64,000 nt of DNA from Paenibacillus sp. H1-7 (GCF_022354825.1 NZ_CP031168.1:3039501-3103500); one strand, 5' to 3'; positions 42,585 through 52,093 are shown, counted from the first letter of the stretch. Made by a program: numbers and translations. Notes: a model not told the origin generated them from the letters alone.

Positions 42585-43049
42585 TTATGTTGTTTCCTTG
42601 CTGCCCTTCATGGTTTCTTCGTACAGCTGGGCTGCATTGGTTCCCATTTTTTCCAATACGGTTAATGCCATCTGCTTCTCTTCCTCCGACAAGCCTTCCG
42701 TAACCTTGGTCCGCCAGTCGGCGAGAACCGCTCTGACCTCGTCCTTAATCAGGAGCGCTTTTTCTGTCAAAAAAATCCGGTAGGACCGCTTGTCCTCATC
42801 GCGGACTTGACGGGTGACATAGCCTTGCTCCTCCAGCTTTTTAAGCGCTTTGGCCGTGGTGCCTTTATCGATTTTGAGGTAGCTGGAAAGCTCCTCCTGG
42901 CTTAAACCGTCTTCTCTGTATAATGTATTCAAAAAAATATGCTGCCCGCGGCCGATATCCAGATGCTTCAGCCGGTCGCCGATGTACATTTGCCCGTACC
43001 TGTACAGCAAAGATACCCATCGGGGAATCGTATACTTTTGATCGACCAT
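42585..43049 (-). CDS. MarR-family transcription regulator
   Basis: A 154-residue winged-helix regulator. The HTH lies at about 50-95 (GLSQEELSSYLKIDKGTTAKALKKLEEQGYVTRQ) and the wing is VRDEDKRSYRIFLTEKA, both close to the MarR consensus. Terminal helices form the dimer interface. The ATG follows GGGGGAGGAA. It is the first gene of an operon with the MFS transporter, and two palindromes just upstream (43071-43126) sit where an autorepressor would bind. It should repress the operon until an inducer ligand binds. Confidence 0.87.
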   Translation of the reverse strand: MVDQKYTIPRWVSLLYRYGQMYIGDRLKHLDIGRGQHIFLNTLYREDGLSQEELSSYLKIDKGTTAKALKKLEEQGYVTRQVRDEDKRSYRIFLTEKALLIKDEVRAVLADWRTKVTEGLSEEEKQMALTVLEKMGTNAAQLYEETMKGSKETT

Positions 43050-43070
43050 CCCGTTCCTCCCCCAGGAGAA

Positions 43071-43126
43071 TTAGTTGCATATGCCACTAATTAGTATAGT
43101 AGCGGAATCGTTGTAAATGCAACTAG
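43071..43126 (-). promoter_or_regulatory. MarR operators and promoter of the marR-MFS operon
   Basis: Site 1, TTAGTTGCATATGCCACTAA at 43071-43090, is a 20-bp palindrome with one mismatched pair. Site 2, GTTGTAAATGCAAC at 43110-43123, is a related imperfect palindrome; both contain TAGTTGCAT on the minus strand. The minus-strand promoter TTGCAT-18-TATACT lies between: site 2 overlaps the -35 and site 1 lies just past the -10. Centres are 36 bp apart. Confidence 0.7.
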
Positions 43127-43253
43127 TTTTTGCAGCTGGAGTGCTGAGACTAGCGAACTATTTTATTTGTTTACATGTGTATTTACGACTAATAGACTCT
43201 AGTGTATATTTAATGCATTGTTGCTAATTTTATCAAAAAAAGGAGACGTTCTG

Positions 43254-45701
43254 ATGAACCGTCAAGTGTCCAAAGCCTTAATCATGATGCTTGTATTTTG
43301 CTTTATTTTCTCGACTGCCAGCTTTGCAAGCGCTGTCTCCTTGAATGAAGCAGTACAAGGGTATAAGGATGTGCCCAAAGATCATTATGCAAGCAAAGAA
43401 ATCGCGGTATTATCGCAACGGGGGATTGTACAAGGCTCGGAGGACGGTACCTTTAAGCCGGACGAAGAAGTAACGAGAGGCGTGACGGCCCTTTGGCTCA
43501 GCAGAGCGTTGAAGCTCGGCAAGCCTGCATCATTGAAAGGCTTTGTCGATGTCCCTGAGACCAGTGAATATGCGTCAGCTATTAACGTTCTGGCTGAGAA
43601 AAAAATCGTCCAGGGCGACCAGGGGAAGTTCTCGCCTGATGCGTCGTTAACCCGTGAACAGATGGCCAGCTTGCTGGTAAGAGCCTTCGAATTGAAAGAT
43701 AACGGGATTAACGTATGGTTTAAAGATGAAGCGGCCATGGGCGACAGCCACTTCCAGGATATTATCCGCTTGAAGCAATTTTTTCTTACGAATCAAGTCG
43801 AATTCATGCCGAAGAATAAAGTGACTCGCGCTCAACTGGCGCTATTCTTGTACCGGGCCATTATGATAGGTGAATTGGAGACCGGCCAAATCCCGATCGA
43901 AGATTTCTTCCGCAAATCCGATGTAGGGAGTGCGCAGGTTTCTCCTAACGGAGTTACTTATGCGCTGCTGAAGTCCGAGAATAATCAGAATGAGATTTTT
44001 GTGTATACATTAGGCGAGGACATTTCAAAGGCCGTTCGCATTACCAATAGCAAGGATAGGTCCATTGAAGATTTTGTTTGGTACGATAATAATACGATCG
44101 TTTATATGACGAGCTCGGGCGGGGATGAGGATTATCATATCCATTCCATACAAAAAGACGGAACGAAGGATATAGATCTAACGCCGTATCCGAAAGTCAA
44201 AGCGGATATTTTGGAGCTGTATACAAAGAAACCCGATTATATTCTGTTTACGATGAACAAACGATCCTCAACGGCATCCGATGTTTATGAGATGAACATT
44301 CTTACAGGGGAATCTAAGATGATCGCCGAAAATCCGGGCAATATTACCCAATGGGTGACGGATTTGTACGGTGAAGTCAGAATGGCTATGGCTACCGAGG
44401 GTACCGATACGAAAATGCTGTACCGGCGGTTCGAATCCGATCCTTTCGAGACGTTTATGACGATTCCATTCGGCGATACCTTTATTCCGGTCATGTTCTC
44501 GTTCGATCAATCGCAGCTGTACGCGTTGTCGAATATAGGACGGGACAAGCTGGCGCTGGTCGCTTACCAGTTCAACACCAAATCGATCGTAGAAACGATC
44601 TATGAGAATCCGGAAGCCGACATTACCAATATTGTCGTTTCATTCAAGAAGAAGGCGATATTGGCCGTCGAGTATGAAACCGACAAAATTTACTACCATT
44701 ATATGGATGATGAGTTTGAAAAGCTGAATCAAGAAATAGCCGCTCTGGTTCCTGGACAGCAGTTCCGAATCGTCGGCAATCCGCTGCCGGATACCAAGGT
44801 GTTTTTCCGCACCTACAGCGACAAATCGCCCGGAGCGTACTACTATTACAACCGTAAGACCAAGGTGATGGATAAATACGCCGATCCGCAGCCATGGATC
44901 AAAGAAGAGCAAATGGCTGACATGAAGCCGATTTCGTATCCTTCCCGAGACGGGCGCACCATTCATGGATATTTGACGATGCCTAAAAAGGTGGGCACAA
45001 CCAACCTGCCGGTCGTCGTTCTTCCTCACGGCGGACCGTGGGCACGGGATTCGTGGGGCTATGATCCGGAAGTACAATTATTGGCAAACCGCGGCTACGC
45101 CGTTCTGCAAGTCAATTTCCGCGGATCGACAGGGTATGGCAAATCATTCATGAACGCAGGCAATAAACAATGGGGCCGCGCCATGCAGGACGATATTACC
45201 GATGGCGTTCAATGGCTTATTAAGCAAGGGATAGCGGATAAAGAACGTATTGCCATTTACGGGGCATCGTACGGGGGCTATGCTGCTTTGGCAGGCGCAA
45301 CGTACACGCCGGAGCTTTATGCAGCCGCCGTCGATTATATGGGGCCGTCCAGTATGTTCACGTTCCTGGATTCCATGCCGGACTATTGGGAGCCGGACCG
45401 TCAAGTAATGTACGAGCGGGTAGGACACCCCGAGAAGGATAAGGCAATGATGGAAGCAAGCTCTCCATTGATGAACGTAGACCGTATCCAAGCGCCGATC
45501 TTCTTCGCACAGGGCTTGAATGACCCGAGGGTGAACAAGAAGGAATCGGACCAAATGGTCATGGCGCTTCGCAACAGAGGCATCGATTCGCATTATATGG
45601 TCAAAAACGATGAAGGGCATGGCTTCCACAAGTTTTCTAACAAGATCGACTTTTACAATGCGCTTTTGAAATTCCTCGCGATACATCTGAATAATAAGTA
45701 A
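43254..45701 (+). CDS. SLH-anchored S9 family prolyl oligopeptidase-like protein
   Basis: A secreted 815-residue protein combining wall anchoring and peptidase domains. A signal peptide (about 1-25) precedes two clear SLH domains (about 37-85 and 97-145) and a degenerate third (about 155-205). Residues about 220-560 form a beta-propeller-like region, and about 565-815 an S9 alpha/beta-hydrolase domain. The catalytic set is visible: nucleophile Ser in YGASYGGYAAL (about 670), Asp in QGLNDPRV (about 756) and His in DEGHGFHKF (about 788). The HGGPWARDSWGYDPEVQ and NFRGSTGYG motifs are typical of acylaminoacyl-peptidase relatives. The start is ATG 43254 with AAAGGAGAC upstream. Role: peptide degradation at the cell surface. 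Confidence 0.87.
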   Translation: MNRQVSKALIMMLVFCFIFSTASFASAVSLNEAVQGYKDVPKDHYASKEIAVLSQRGIVQGSEDGTFKPDEEVTRGVTALWLSRALKLGKPASLKGFVDVPETSEYASAINVLAEKKIVQGDQGKFSPDASLTREQMASLLVRAFELKDNGINVWFKDEAAMGDSHFQDIIRLKQFFLTNQVEFMPKNKVTRAQLALFLYRAIMIGELETGQIPIEDFFRKSDVGSAQVSPNGVTYALLKSENNQNEIFVYTLGEDISKAVRITNSKDRSIEDFVWYDNNTIVYMTSSGGDEDYHIHSIQKDGTKDIDLTPYPKVKADILELYTKKPDYILFTMNKRSSTASDVYEMNILTGESKMIAENPGNITQWVTDLYGEVRMAMATEGTDTKMLYRRFESDPFETFMTIPFGDTFIPVMFSFDQSQLYALSNIGRDKLALVAYQFNTKSIVETIYENPEADITNIVVSFKKKAILAVEYETDKIYYHYMDDEFEKLNQEIAALVPGQQFRIVGNPLPDTKVFFRTYSDKSPGAYYYYNRKTKVMDKYADPQPWIKEEQMADMKPISYPSRDGRTIHGYLTMPKKVGTTNLPVVVLPHGGPWARDSWGYDPEVQLLANRGYAVLQVNFRGSTGYGKSFMNAGNKQWGRAMQDDITDGVQWLIKQGIADKERIAIYGASYGGYAALAGATYTPELYAAAVDYMGPSSMFTFLDSMPDYWEPDRQVMYERVGHPEKDKAMMEASSPLMNVDRIQAPIFFAQGLNDPRVNKKESDQMVMALRNRGIDSHYMVKNDEGHGFHKFSNKIDFYNALLKFLAIHLNNK

Positions 45702-45713
45702 GCTTTTTCCGGT

Positions 45714-45757
45714 AAAAAACGCTATCCCGTGCTTGGTACACAGGATAGCGTTTTTCT
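45714..45757. terminator. Bidirectional intrinsic terminator
   Basis: AAAAACGCTATCC pairs with GGATAGCGTTTTT (45743-45755) between two convergent genes. It also overlaps the last codons of the AraC-type gene. Confidence 0.87.
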
Positions 45758-46689
45758 CATTCACCGTTTTTGGGCGGCGGATCTATGGCATGCTTGGGGC
45801 GAAAATGGTTCGGCGACTGTCCCGTCCAACGCCGGAACTGCCGGGAGAAATGAGTCGGCGAATGATAACCGAGCAGCTCGGCTATCGCTGCAATCGACTT
45901 GTCCGTCGTGACCAGCAGCTTCTTGGCTTCGTTCAGCTTCAATTGGCTCAGAAATTGGCGCGGGGATACGCCGTAAATATGGGAAAATACCTTAGAGCAC
46001 TGATACCGGCTCATATTCATGGCCTTGGCCATTTCGTTGACGGTAATATCGGAGTACACATTCGCGCTCAGCAGCTCTTCCATCCGGTGAGCGGTCTCCG
46101 CGGTGAATTGGGTCGCGTCCTGCCCGGGATCCGCACCAAGTACTTGCCGCTCGTTCAAGAGGCGAACCATCTCCGCAACGATCAGCAATATCGTGGCCTG
46201 AACCGTAAGGCGCTGCTGCACGTCCAGGATGACATGCTGCTCAGCGGGGATCCCTTGCAGACGGTCGTCGGCGATACTTCCGCCGAGAATCGCTTCAAGC
46301 TGCTTAACGTAGGAGGACAGCTCGCTGCCTCCCGCTTGGTGGTCAGGAATGAACTGATAAGACTCCACACCTAGCGCCCTGCGCATTTCGGAATCGTCCA
46401 GATCGAAATGAAGATTGAAAAATACATAAGGCTCATCGCTCTCATTGATCGTCTCGTGCTTCACGCCCGATTTCACCAGGAGCCAGTCTCCTTGTCGCAT
46501 AATCACGACTTCCTGCCCGATCTGCTGCTTCACTTCACCGCTCAGACAGCAAACCAATTCGATCAAGTGATGATGGTGCTTCGGATACGACCACATCGGG
46601 GGCTTGATGCCGAAATGGCATCCGCTTACCTGCAACGTATTGGTGAAATTTTTGAATGTCCACTGCCGATCCATGATCCGCTGCCGCAT
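45757..46689 (-). CDS. AraC-family transcription regulator with cupin domain
   Basis: A 310-residue regulator with an N-terminal cupin-like sensor (about 20-150; HHHHLIELVCCLSGEVKQQIGQE and RQGDWLLVKSGVKHE) and a C-terminal two-HTH AraC domain (about 205-300; ITVNEMAKAMNMSRYQCSKVFSHIYGVSP and LLGYHSPTHFSRQFRRWTGQSP). It reads away from the beta-galactosidase gene with a 141-base shared upstream region, so control of that gene by a sugar ligand is likely. The ATG at 46689 has AAGGAAAGG directly upstream, with short spacing. Confidence 0.83.
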   Translation of the reverse strand: MRQRIMDRQWTFKNFTNTLQVSGCHFGIKPPMWSYPKHHHHLIELVCCLSGEVKQQIGQEVVIMRQGDWLLVKSGVKHETINESDEPYVFFNLHFDLDDSEMRRALGVESYQFIPDHQAGGSELSSYVKQLEAILGGSIADDRLQGIPAEQHVILDVQQRLTVQATILLIVAEMVRLLNERQVLGADPGQDATQFTAETAHRMEELLSANVYSDITVNEMAKAMNMSRYQCSKVFSHIYGVSPRQFLSQLKLNEAKKLLVTTDKSIAAIAELLGYHSPTHFSRQFRRWTGQSPNHFRPKHAIDPPPKNGE

Positions 46690-46830
46690 CCTTTCCTTGA
46701 TGACATTTTGACTTCACTATACCGCATTCTCGCGGATTGCACAAAAGGTTATACAATCGACACGTTTGGTCATTCAGATTTTCCGCTGCTTTTCTTACAA
46801 TGAAAACAAAATCAGGAGAGGGTTGAGCAT

Positions 46831-48651
46831 ATGACGGTACGGTTTGAAGCTGTCGGAAATCAATTTAGGCTAAACGGAGAGCCGATTCGGATCGTCTCCG
46901 GGGCTATCCATTATTTTCGCGTAGTGCCCGAATATTGGAAGGACCGCTTGTTGAAGCTAAAAGCATGCGGGTTCAACACGGTAGAGACTTATGTTGCTTG
47001 GAACATTCATGAGCCGGCAGAAGGGCAATTCTGCTTCGAAGGCATTGCCGATATCGAGAGATTCGTTCAACTGGCGGGGGAGCTTGGACTTCATGTCATC
47101 GTGCGGCCAAGCCCGTATATTTGCGCGGAGTGGGAGTTCGGGGGACTGCCTGCATGGCTGCTCGGCTATACAGACATGCGTTTGCGCTGCATCGATCCGC
47201 TCTATTTAAGCAAGGTGGATGCTTACTATGACGCGCTGCTGCCCAAGCTGAAGCCGCTTTTGTGCACAAACGGCGGGCCGATCATTGCAGTCCAGATCGA
47301 GAACGAGTACGGAAGCTACGGCAACGACAGCGCCTACCTCGATTATTTGCGCCAAGGCCTCGTGAATCGAGGAATCGACTGCCTGCTGTTCACATCCGAC
47401 GGCCCGACGGACCAGATGCTGCAGGGCGGTACGCTGCCTGGCGTGCTGGCTACAGTCAATTTCGGCTCCCGCCCTGCGGAATCGTTCGCCAAGTTCAAGG
47501 AGTACCGGCCTGACGAGCCGCTGATGTGCATGGAATATTGGAACGGCTGGTTCGATCACTGGATGGAGGAGCATCATACAAGGGATGCGGCTGACGTAGC
47601 GGCTGTACTGGACGACATGCTGGCTGCCGACGCATCCGTCAACTTCTACATGTTCCACGGCGGCACGAACTTCGGCTTCTACAACGGCGCCAACCATATC
47701 AAAACGTACGAGCCTACCATTACGAGCTACGATTATGATGCTCCTCTGACCGAGTGGGGCGACATTACGCTCAAGTATGAAGCCGTTAAACAAGTGCTGT
47801 CCCGATATGTGAACATCGAGGAAACGCCGCTGCCGGAGCCGATTCCGCGCAAACGGTACGGCGAGGTCCGGTTAACACGCCGCGCCGGATTGTTCGAGCA
47901 GCTGGATTCCGTATCCGCTCCGATAAGCAGGGTAAATCCCGAGCCGATGGAGAAGGTAGGGCAAAACTACGGTTTTATCGTGTACAAGACCCGTGTATCG
48001 GGACCCCGCCGCGGACAAGAGCTGCATCTGCAGGAGGTGCACGACCGGGCGCAAGTATTCCTGAATGGTAATTACATCGGCGCCGTAGAACGGTGGAATC
48101 CTCAGCCGCTGCACGTGGATATTCCTGCGGAAGGTGCGGACTTGACGATTTTGGTGGAAAATATGGGACGCATTAATTACGGTCCGTTGTTGAAGGACTA
48201 CAAAGGAATTACGGAAGGAGTCCGTCTCGACAATCAATTTTTGTTCGGGTGGGAAATTTATCCTTTGCCTCTCGAGGGCGCTCTCCAGCTGCAGTATGAG
48301 GAGACGGAAGCGCGTCCCGACAAGGACGAACCGGCCTTTTATCAAGGAACGTTCGAAGCATCGGAAACGGCGGACACGTTCATGCGTCTGGACGGATGGA
48401 AGAAGGGTGTTGTCTTCATAAATGGCTTCAACCTGGGCCGGTATTGGGAGCGGGGGCCGCAAAAGGCGCTTTATGTGCCGGGTCCTTTGCTGAAAAAGGG
48501 TACGAATGAAATCGTCGTATTCGAGCTTCATGGAGCCCGTGCGGCCGTCGTGACATTGGACGACAAGCCGGATCTTGGGGCGGAAACCGGTGTGGACGAC
48601 AGCATCATCAGCTTTACGGAGTCCGATAAGGCGGAGGAAGCGCAAGCTTAA
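46831..48651 (+). CDS. GH35 beta-galactosidase
   Basis: Glycoside hydrolase family 35 enzyme of 606 residues, the short bacterial form, cleaving terminal beta-galactosides. The barrel shows IRIVSGAIHYFRVVPEYWKDRL, ETYVAWNIHEP, RPSPYICAEWEFGGLPAWLL, the acid/base Glu in QIENEYGSYG (about residue 157) and the nucleophile Glu in CMEYWNGWFDHW (about 234), then MFHGGTNFGFYNG. C-terminal jelly-roll domains follow, ending in FINGFNLGRYWERGPQKALYVPG. No signal peptide, so cytoplasmic. The ATG has AGGAGAGGG 9 bases upstream, and the gene ends at a good terminator. It is likely regulated by the divergent AraC-type protein. Confidence 0.9.
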   Translation: MTVRFEAVGNQFRLNGEPIRIVSGAIHYFRVVPEYWKDRLLKLKACGFNTVETYVAWNIHEPAEGQFCFEGIADIERFVQLAGELGLHVIVRPSPYICAEWEFGGLPAWLLGYTDMRLRCIDPLYLSKVDAYYDALLPKLKPLLCTNGGPIIAVQIENEYGSYGNDSAYLDYLRQGLVNRGIDCLLFTSDGPTDQMLQGGTLPGVLATVNFGSRPAESFAKFKEYRPDEPLMCMEYWNGWFDHWMEEHHTRDAADVAAVLDDMLAADASVNFYMFHGGTNFGFYNGANHIKTYEPTITSYDYDAPLTEWGDITLKYEAVKQVLSRYVNIEETPLPEPIPRKRYGEVRLTRRAGLFEQLDSVSAPISRVNPEPMEKVGQNYGFIVYKTRVSGPRRGQELHLQEVHDRAQVFLNGNYIGAVERWNPQPLHVDIPAEGADLTILVENMGRINYGPLLKDYKGITEGVRLDNQFLFGWEIYPLPLEGALQLQYEETEARPDKDEPAFYQGTFEASETADTFMRLDGWKKGVVFINGFNLGRYWERGPQKALYVPGPLLKKGTNEIVVFELHGARAAVVTLDDKPDLGAETGVDDSIISFTESDKAEEAQA

Positions 48652-48666
48652 GCAATATTGTATAAA

Positions 48667-48718
48667 AGGAAGCCGCATGCTTCGGATGGCTATGTCCGGG
48701 GCTTGCGGCTTTTTTTTG
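48667..48718 (+). terminator. Intrinsic terminator after beta-galactosidase
   Basis: AAGCCGCATGC (48670-48680) pairs with GCTTGCGGCTT (48701-48711), followed by T to 48717. Confidence 0.88.
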
Positions 48719-48840
48719 CCGATAACCGAGAATTCGATTTAACGGTGAACCCTACGGTTAACGATCTTATTGAGAAACCAAAGGAAACTTTTGATCGATA
48801 CTTCGGTGGGGTATGCTTCTCCTCCAGTCAGTCCTACAAA

Positions 48841-49024
48841 GATCGGACAGGAGATCCGCTATTTCCAGAAATGATGCTGTTTTTGGAGGGGATCGGACCG
48901 AGATTTCGTTATTTGCTATTTTTACCTGAAAAATAGGTGTATTTTCGCGAAATAAAGGATCTGTTGTTCGATCACCACTCAAATAGCACCATTTTTGGGA
49001 AAATAGCGGATCCATTGTCCGAAC
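48841..49024 (-). repeat. Dispersed four-unit repeat, family 2, copy B
   Basis: Units at 48841 and 48891 point right, those at 48950 and 49001 are inverted; pair periods are 50 and 51 bp. Read on the minus strand it aligns with copy A over about 210 bp, with the 24-bp units the best conserved part. Confidence 0.8.
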
Positions 49025-49283
49025 CAACTTGAGCAATGCCCCGAATGGACAGGCACTAACAAATTGGATTCGCCCTATGGGTTAGATCTAGATATAGCGG
49101 GATTCTGACGAGTGACATCTTTCCTGTGCATTACTGTCATTTATCCCTTTCCAGCGTCATTCCAGAATCGGAGATACCATCTAACCCCACATTAGCAGTT
49201 CGGGTATACAGGAATACCAACAGCATAACTACCCCTACGGGTTAGCATGTAAAGGATGTCGAAGGAAGCAAGCCGTAGAAAAA

Positions 49284-49410
49284 GAGGGAATGGGTGAGGG
49301 TTGGAGAAGCGGCAGCGTCCGCCTTTGAAGTCTGTGTTCCAACCGCTCTAATCTTAAAATCAAGGAACACGGACTTCAACAGCGGTCGGAATCCCACACC
49401 CAATTCCCTC
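49284..49410 (-). repeat. Dispersed palindromic repeat, family 1, copy 2
   Basis: A 127-bp imperfect palindrome in the opposite orientation to copy 1. Outer arms GAGGGAATGGGTG and CACCCAATTCCCTC are complementary but unlike those of copy 1. The inner core (AGCGTCCGCCTTTGAA on the left, TTCAACAGCGG on the right) is the reverse complement of the copy 1 core. Confidence 0.75.
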
Positions 49411-49562
49411 CCCTTGTATCAGCGTATGGGTTTATGCCGAATTTAAACGTTTGTCTAGAAAGTCCGACTAGAGGATCCAATACTGAGTATTGCTTATAAA
49501 ACCAAGCGTACCGTAAAATAAGAATGATTTTTATCCTACAAGCACGGGGAGTAAGCCACAAT

Positions 49563-50813
49563 ATGCGGATTGAGAAAGACCCGTTCGACAGACATTTTGA
49601 CAGCTTCATCAGCCTAGCGGACGCCATATGTGAAGCGCTTCAATGTCCCGTCACTATTGAGAACGCCAACCATCAGCTCATAGCTTACAGCTCCCACAGT
49701 CCCCACACCGACCCGGCGCGCATCGCCACGATCATCGGCAGACGGGTTCCGGAGCAGGTCATCGGCGCGCTTTGGCGCAACGGCGTCATTCAGAAGCTGA
49801 TGTCGAGTGACGAGCCGGTGCGGATCGGGGCGGTTCACGATGTCGGTCTCGGACAACGGATTGCTATAGCCATTCGCAAGCACAATGAGGTGCTTGGTTA
49901 CATTTGGGTCATGGAAGAAGCGGACCGGGGGCCATTGAACGAGCTTGAGCTGGAGCTGCTGAAGAGGGCCGCGCTGGCTTCCAGACATAAAATGCTGCAG
50001 CTGCAAATCCAAAAGCGCAAGGAAGAGGAAGGCCAGCAAAATTTGTTTTGGCAGCTGCTGACAGGACACTTGAAATCCCCTGCTGCTATAAAAGAACAAG
50101 CGGAGCAGCTGAACATTTCGCTTCCGCCCCGCTATCAGGTGACCGTATTCCAATTCGGACAAGACATTACGGAAAAAATGTATCAGCGCATTCAATACAT
50201 GATCACAACGACACAGCGCGTCAAAGTGATTTTGCACGTGCTGGACGGCGCCCGGCTTATTATGCTGACGGCGCATCCGAAGCTTGCAGCGGATCGGGAG
50301 GACCACGCCAGGTTCATCCGAGATTTTATGAGACAGATGGAGGACCGGTTCGGGGTATCTCCGAATGACGGAGCGAGCGGCAGCGAGTACGACGACTATA
50401 CGCTGGTTGCAGCGGCTTGGCGGGAAGCCTTGGCTGTGCTGCAGCTGAAGCAGCGGTTTCCGGAAGCGCTCCGGGATGCATCCGCCTACGAGGAGCTTGG
50501 GTTGTACCGTTATTTGCTGCTGCAGCTGAGCGACAAGGAGCCGCCACGCCGTCTGCAAAATCGCATTTTGCACAAGCTGAGACAATACGATCGCGAGCAT
50601 AACGGCTGCTTGCTGGACACGCTCGAGGTGTTTCTCAATCTGGACAGCAGCCTGAAGGATACGGCGGAAGCGCTTCACGTCCATATCAACACGTTAAATT
50701 ACCGCTTGAAGCGAATCGCGGAAATCGGAGACGTCGACTTGAAAAATGTCGATCAAAAAGTATCTCTTTACCTCGATTTGAAGCTGGAAAAGCTGATGGA
50801 ACCCTCTTGTTGA
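49563..50813 (+). CDS. PucR-family regulator, AdeR-like
   Basis: A 416-residue transcription regulator. The N-terminal half resembles a GAF/PucR sensory region (ICEALQCPVTIENANHQLIAYSSH and EVLGYIWVMEEADRGPLNELELELLKRAA), and the C-terminal PucR HTH is LLDTLEVFLNLDSSLKDTAEALHVHINTLNYRLKRI. It is encoded 113 bases upstream of alanine dehydrogenase in the same direction. In B. subtilis AdeR, of this family, activates ald in response to alanine; by position this is the likely equivalent. The ATG at 49563 was chosen because GGGGAG lies upstream (12 bases, rather long); a start at 49524 has no ribosome site. Confidence 0.8.
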   Translation: MRIEKDPFDRHFDSFISLADAICEALQCPVTIENANHQLIAYSSHSPHTDPARIATIIGRRVPEQVIGALWRNGVIQKLMSSDEPVRIGAVHDVGLGQRIAIAIRKHNEVLGYIWVMEEADRGPLNELELELLKRAALASRHKMLQLQIQKRKEEEGQQNLFWQLLTGHLKSPAAIKEQAEQLNISLPPRYQVTVFQFGQDITEKMYQRIQYMITTTQRVKVILHVLDGARLIMLTAHPKLAADREDHARFIRDFMRQMEDRFGVSPNDGASGSEYDDYTLVAAAWREALAVLQLKQRFPEALRDASAYEELGLYRYLLLQLSDKEPPRRLQNRILHKLRQYDREHNGCLLDTLEVFLNLDSSLKDTAEALHVHINTLNYRLKRIAEIGDVDLKNVDQKVSLYLDLKLEKLMEPSC

Positions 50814-50877
50814 TTTCCAACAAATGAGAGCCTGTATTTTCTGTAATTTCAACAAAGCCAACCGTTCTCCAACCTTT

Positions 50878-50883
50878 TATAAT
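50878..50883 (+). promoter_or_regulatory. Probable -10 of the ald promoter
   Basis: TATAAT lies 43 bases before the ald start codon. No good -35 sits 17 bases upstream, which fits an activator-dependent promoter such as AdeR-controlled ald. Confidence 0.5.
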
Positions 50884-50926
50884 CCTCTCATGAGCTTCAT
50901 TTCATGAAAATCAAGGAGGATGGGCA

Positions 50927-52039
50927 ATGAGAATCGGCATTCCGAAGGAGATCAAGAACAACGAGAACCGCGTGGCGCTGACCCCTGCAGGTGTCGCAGA
51001 GCTGGTACAATACGGCCACGAGGTATGGGTGGAGACCGGTGCCGGGGCAAGCAGCGGACTGAGCAACGAGGAGTATGCGGCTGCCGGAGCACGAATCGCG
51101 GATCAGGCGGAGGACGTGTGGGCATTTGCGGATATGATCATGAAGGTGAAGGAGCCGATAGCGGACGAATACCGGTATTTTCGGCGCGGCCTTGTGCTGT
51201 TCACGTATCTTCATCTGGCAGCCGATCCGGAGCTTGCCCGTGAGCTGGTGAAGCAGGGCGTTACCGCCATCGCTTATGAAACGGTGGAGCAGAGAGGCAT
51301 ACTGCCGCTGCTTGTCCCGATGAGCGAGATTGCCGGGCGGATGTCGGTTCAGATCGGCGCACAGTTTCTGGAGAAGCGCTATGGCGGCAAGGGTCTCCTC
51401 CTTGGAGGCGTTCCCGGAGTGAAGCGGGGGAAGGTGACGATTATCGGCGGCGGCGTAGCAGGGATGAATGCGGCCAAAATCGCTGTCGGCCTAGGCGCCG
51501 ACGTTACGGTCATTGATCTGAGCGCTGACCGGCTGCGTTATTTGGATGACGTATTCGGACCACGCATCCAGACGTTAATGTCCAATCCGGGCAATATTGC
51601 CCAAGCCGTGGAGCAATCCGATCTGGTGATCGGAGCGGTATTGATTCCCGGCGCCAAAGCGCCGAAGCTGGTAACGGAAGCGATGGTCCGTTCGATGGCT
51701 CCGGGCTCGGTCATCGTCGATATCGCTGTCGATCAAGGAGGCATCGTCGCAACGGCCGACCGCATATCGACTCATGATGATCCCGTCTATTTGAAGCACG
51801 GCGTGCTCCATTACGCCGTGGCAAACATGCCGGGCGCCGTACCGGCTACGTCGACGCTGGCGCTGACCAATATGACGCTTCCGTATGCGCTGCAATTGGC
51901 CAATCTCGGCGTCGGGCAAGCGATCGCCAGCAATGCGGCATTGCGGAGCGGGGTCAACGTCGCAGGCGGAAGGATTACTCACCAGGCGGTTGCTCAAGCG
52001 CTCATGTTCGACTATGCTCCCGTTGAGCAGGCCGTTTAG
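50927..52039 (+). CDS. ald: Alanine dehydrogenase
   Basis: NAD-dependent L-alanine dehydrogenase, 370 residues, converting L-alanine to pyruvate and ammonium and reversibly back. The opening [20 protein letters not shown] is the AlaDh/PNT signature with the substrate-binding Arg. The catalytic Lys is in MIMKVKEP and the His in FTYLHLAAD. The nucleotide-binding motif is [43 protein letters not shown] near the C-terminus is also diagnostic. AAGGAGGA precedes the ATG. It is followed after 54 bases by alanine racemase, so alanine can be drawn into either pyruvate or D-alanine. Confidence 0.95.
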   Translation: MRIGIPKEIKNNENRVALTPAGVAELVQYGHEVWVETGAGASSGLSNEEYAAAGARIADQAEDVWAFADMIMKVKEPIADEYRYFRRGLVLFTYLHLAADPELARELVKQGVTAIAYETVEQRGILPLLVPMSEIAGRMSVQIGAQFLEKRYGGKGLLLGGVPGVKRGKVTIIGGGVAGMNAAKIAVGLGADVTVIDLSADRLRYLDDVFGPRIQTLMSNPGNIAQAVEQSDLVIGAVLIPGAKAPKLVTEAMVRSMAPGSVIVDIAVDQGGIVATADRISTHDDPVYLKHGVLHYAVANMPGAVPATSTLALTNMTLPYALQLANLGVGQAIASNAALRSGVNVAGGRITHQAVAQALMFDYAPVEQAV

Positions 52040-52093
52040 TCTGCAACAACAACGGCTTGCTGCAGCACGATCATAAATAAGGGAGTCATGGAG

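Larger units (their letters stand above)
48652..49562. other. Gene-free stretch with two repeat families
   Basis: A 911-base region without a supported gene. It holds the beta-galactosidase terminator (48667-48718), family 2 copy B (48841-49024) and family 1 copy 2 (49284-49410). The stretch 49040-49280 is ordinary-looking sequence with no clear structure. Open frames here (48658-48936 plus, 48767-49036 minus) lie over the repeat and lack ribosome sites. Confidence 0.6.
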
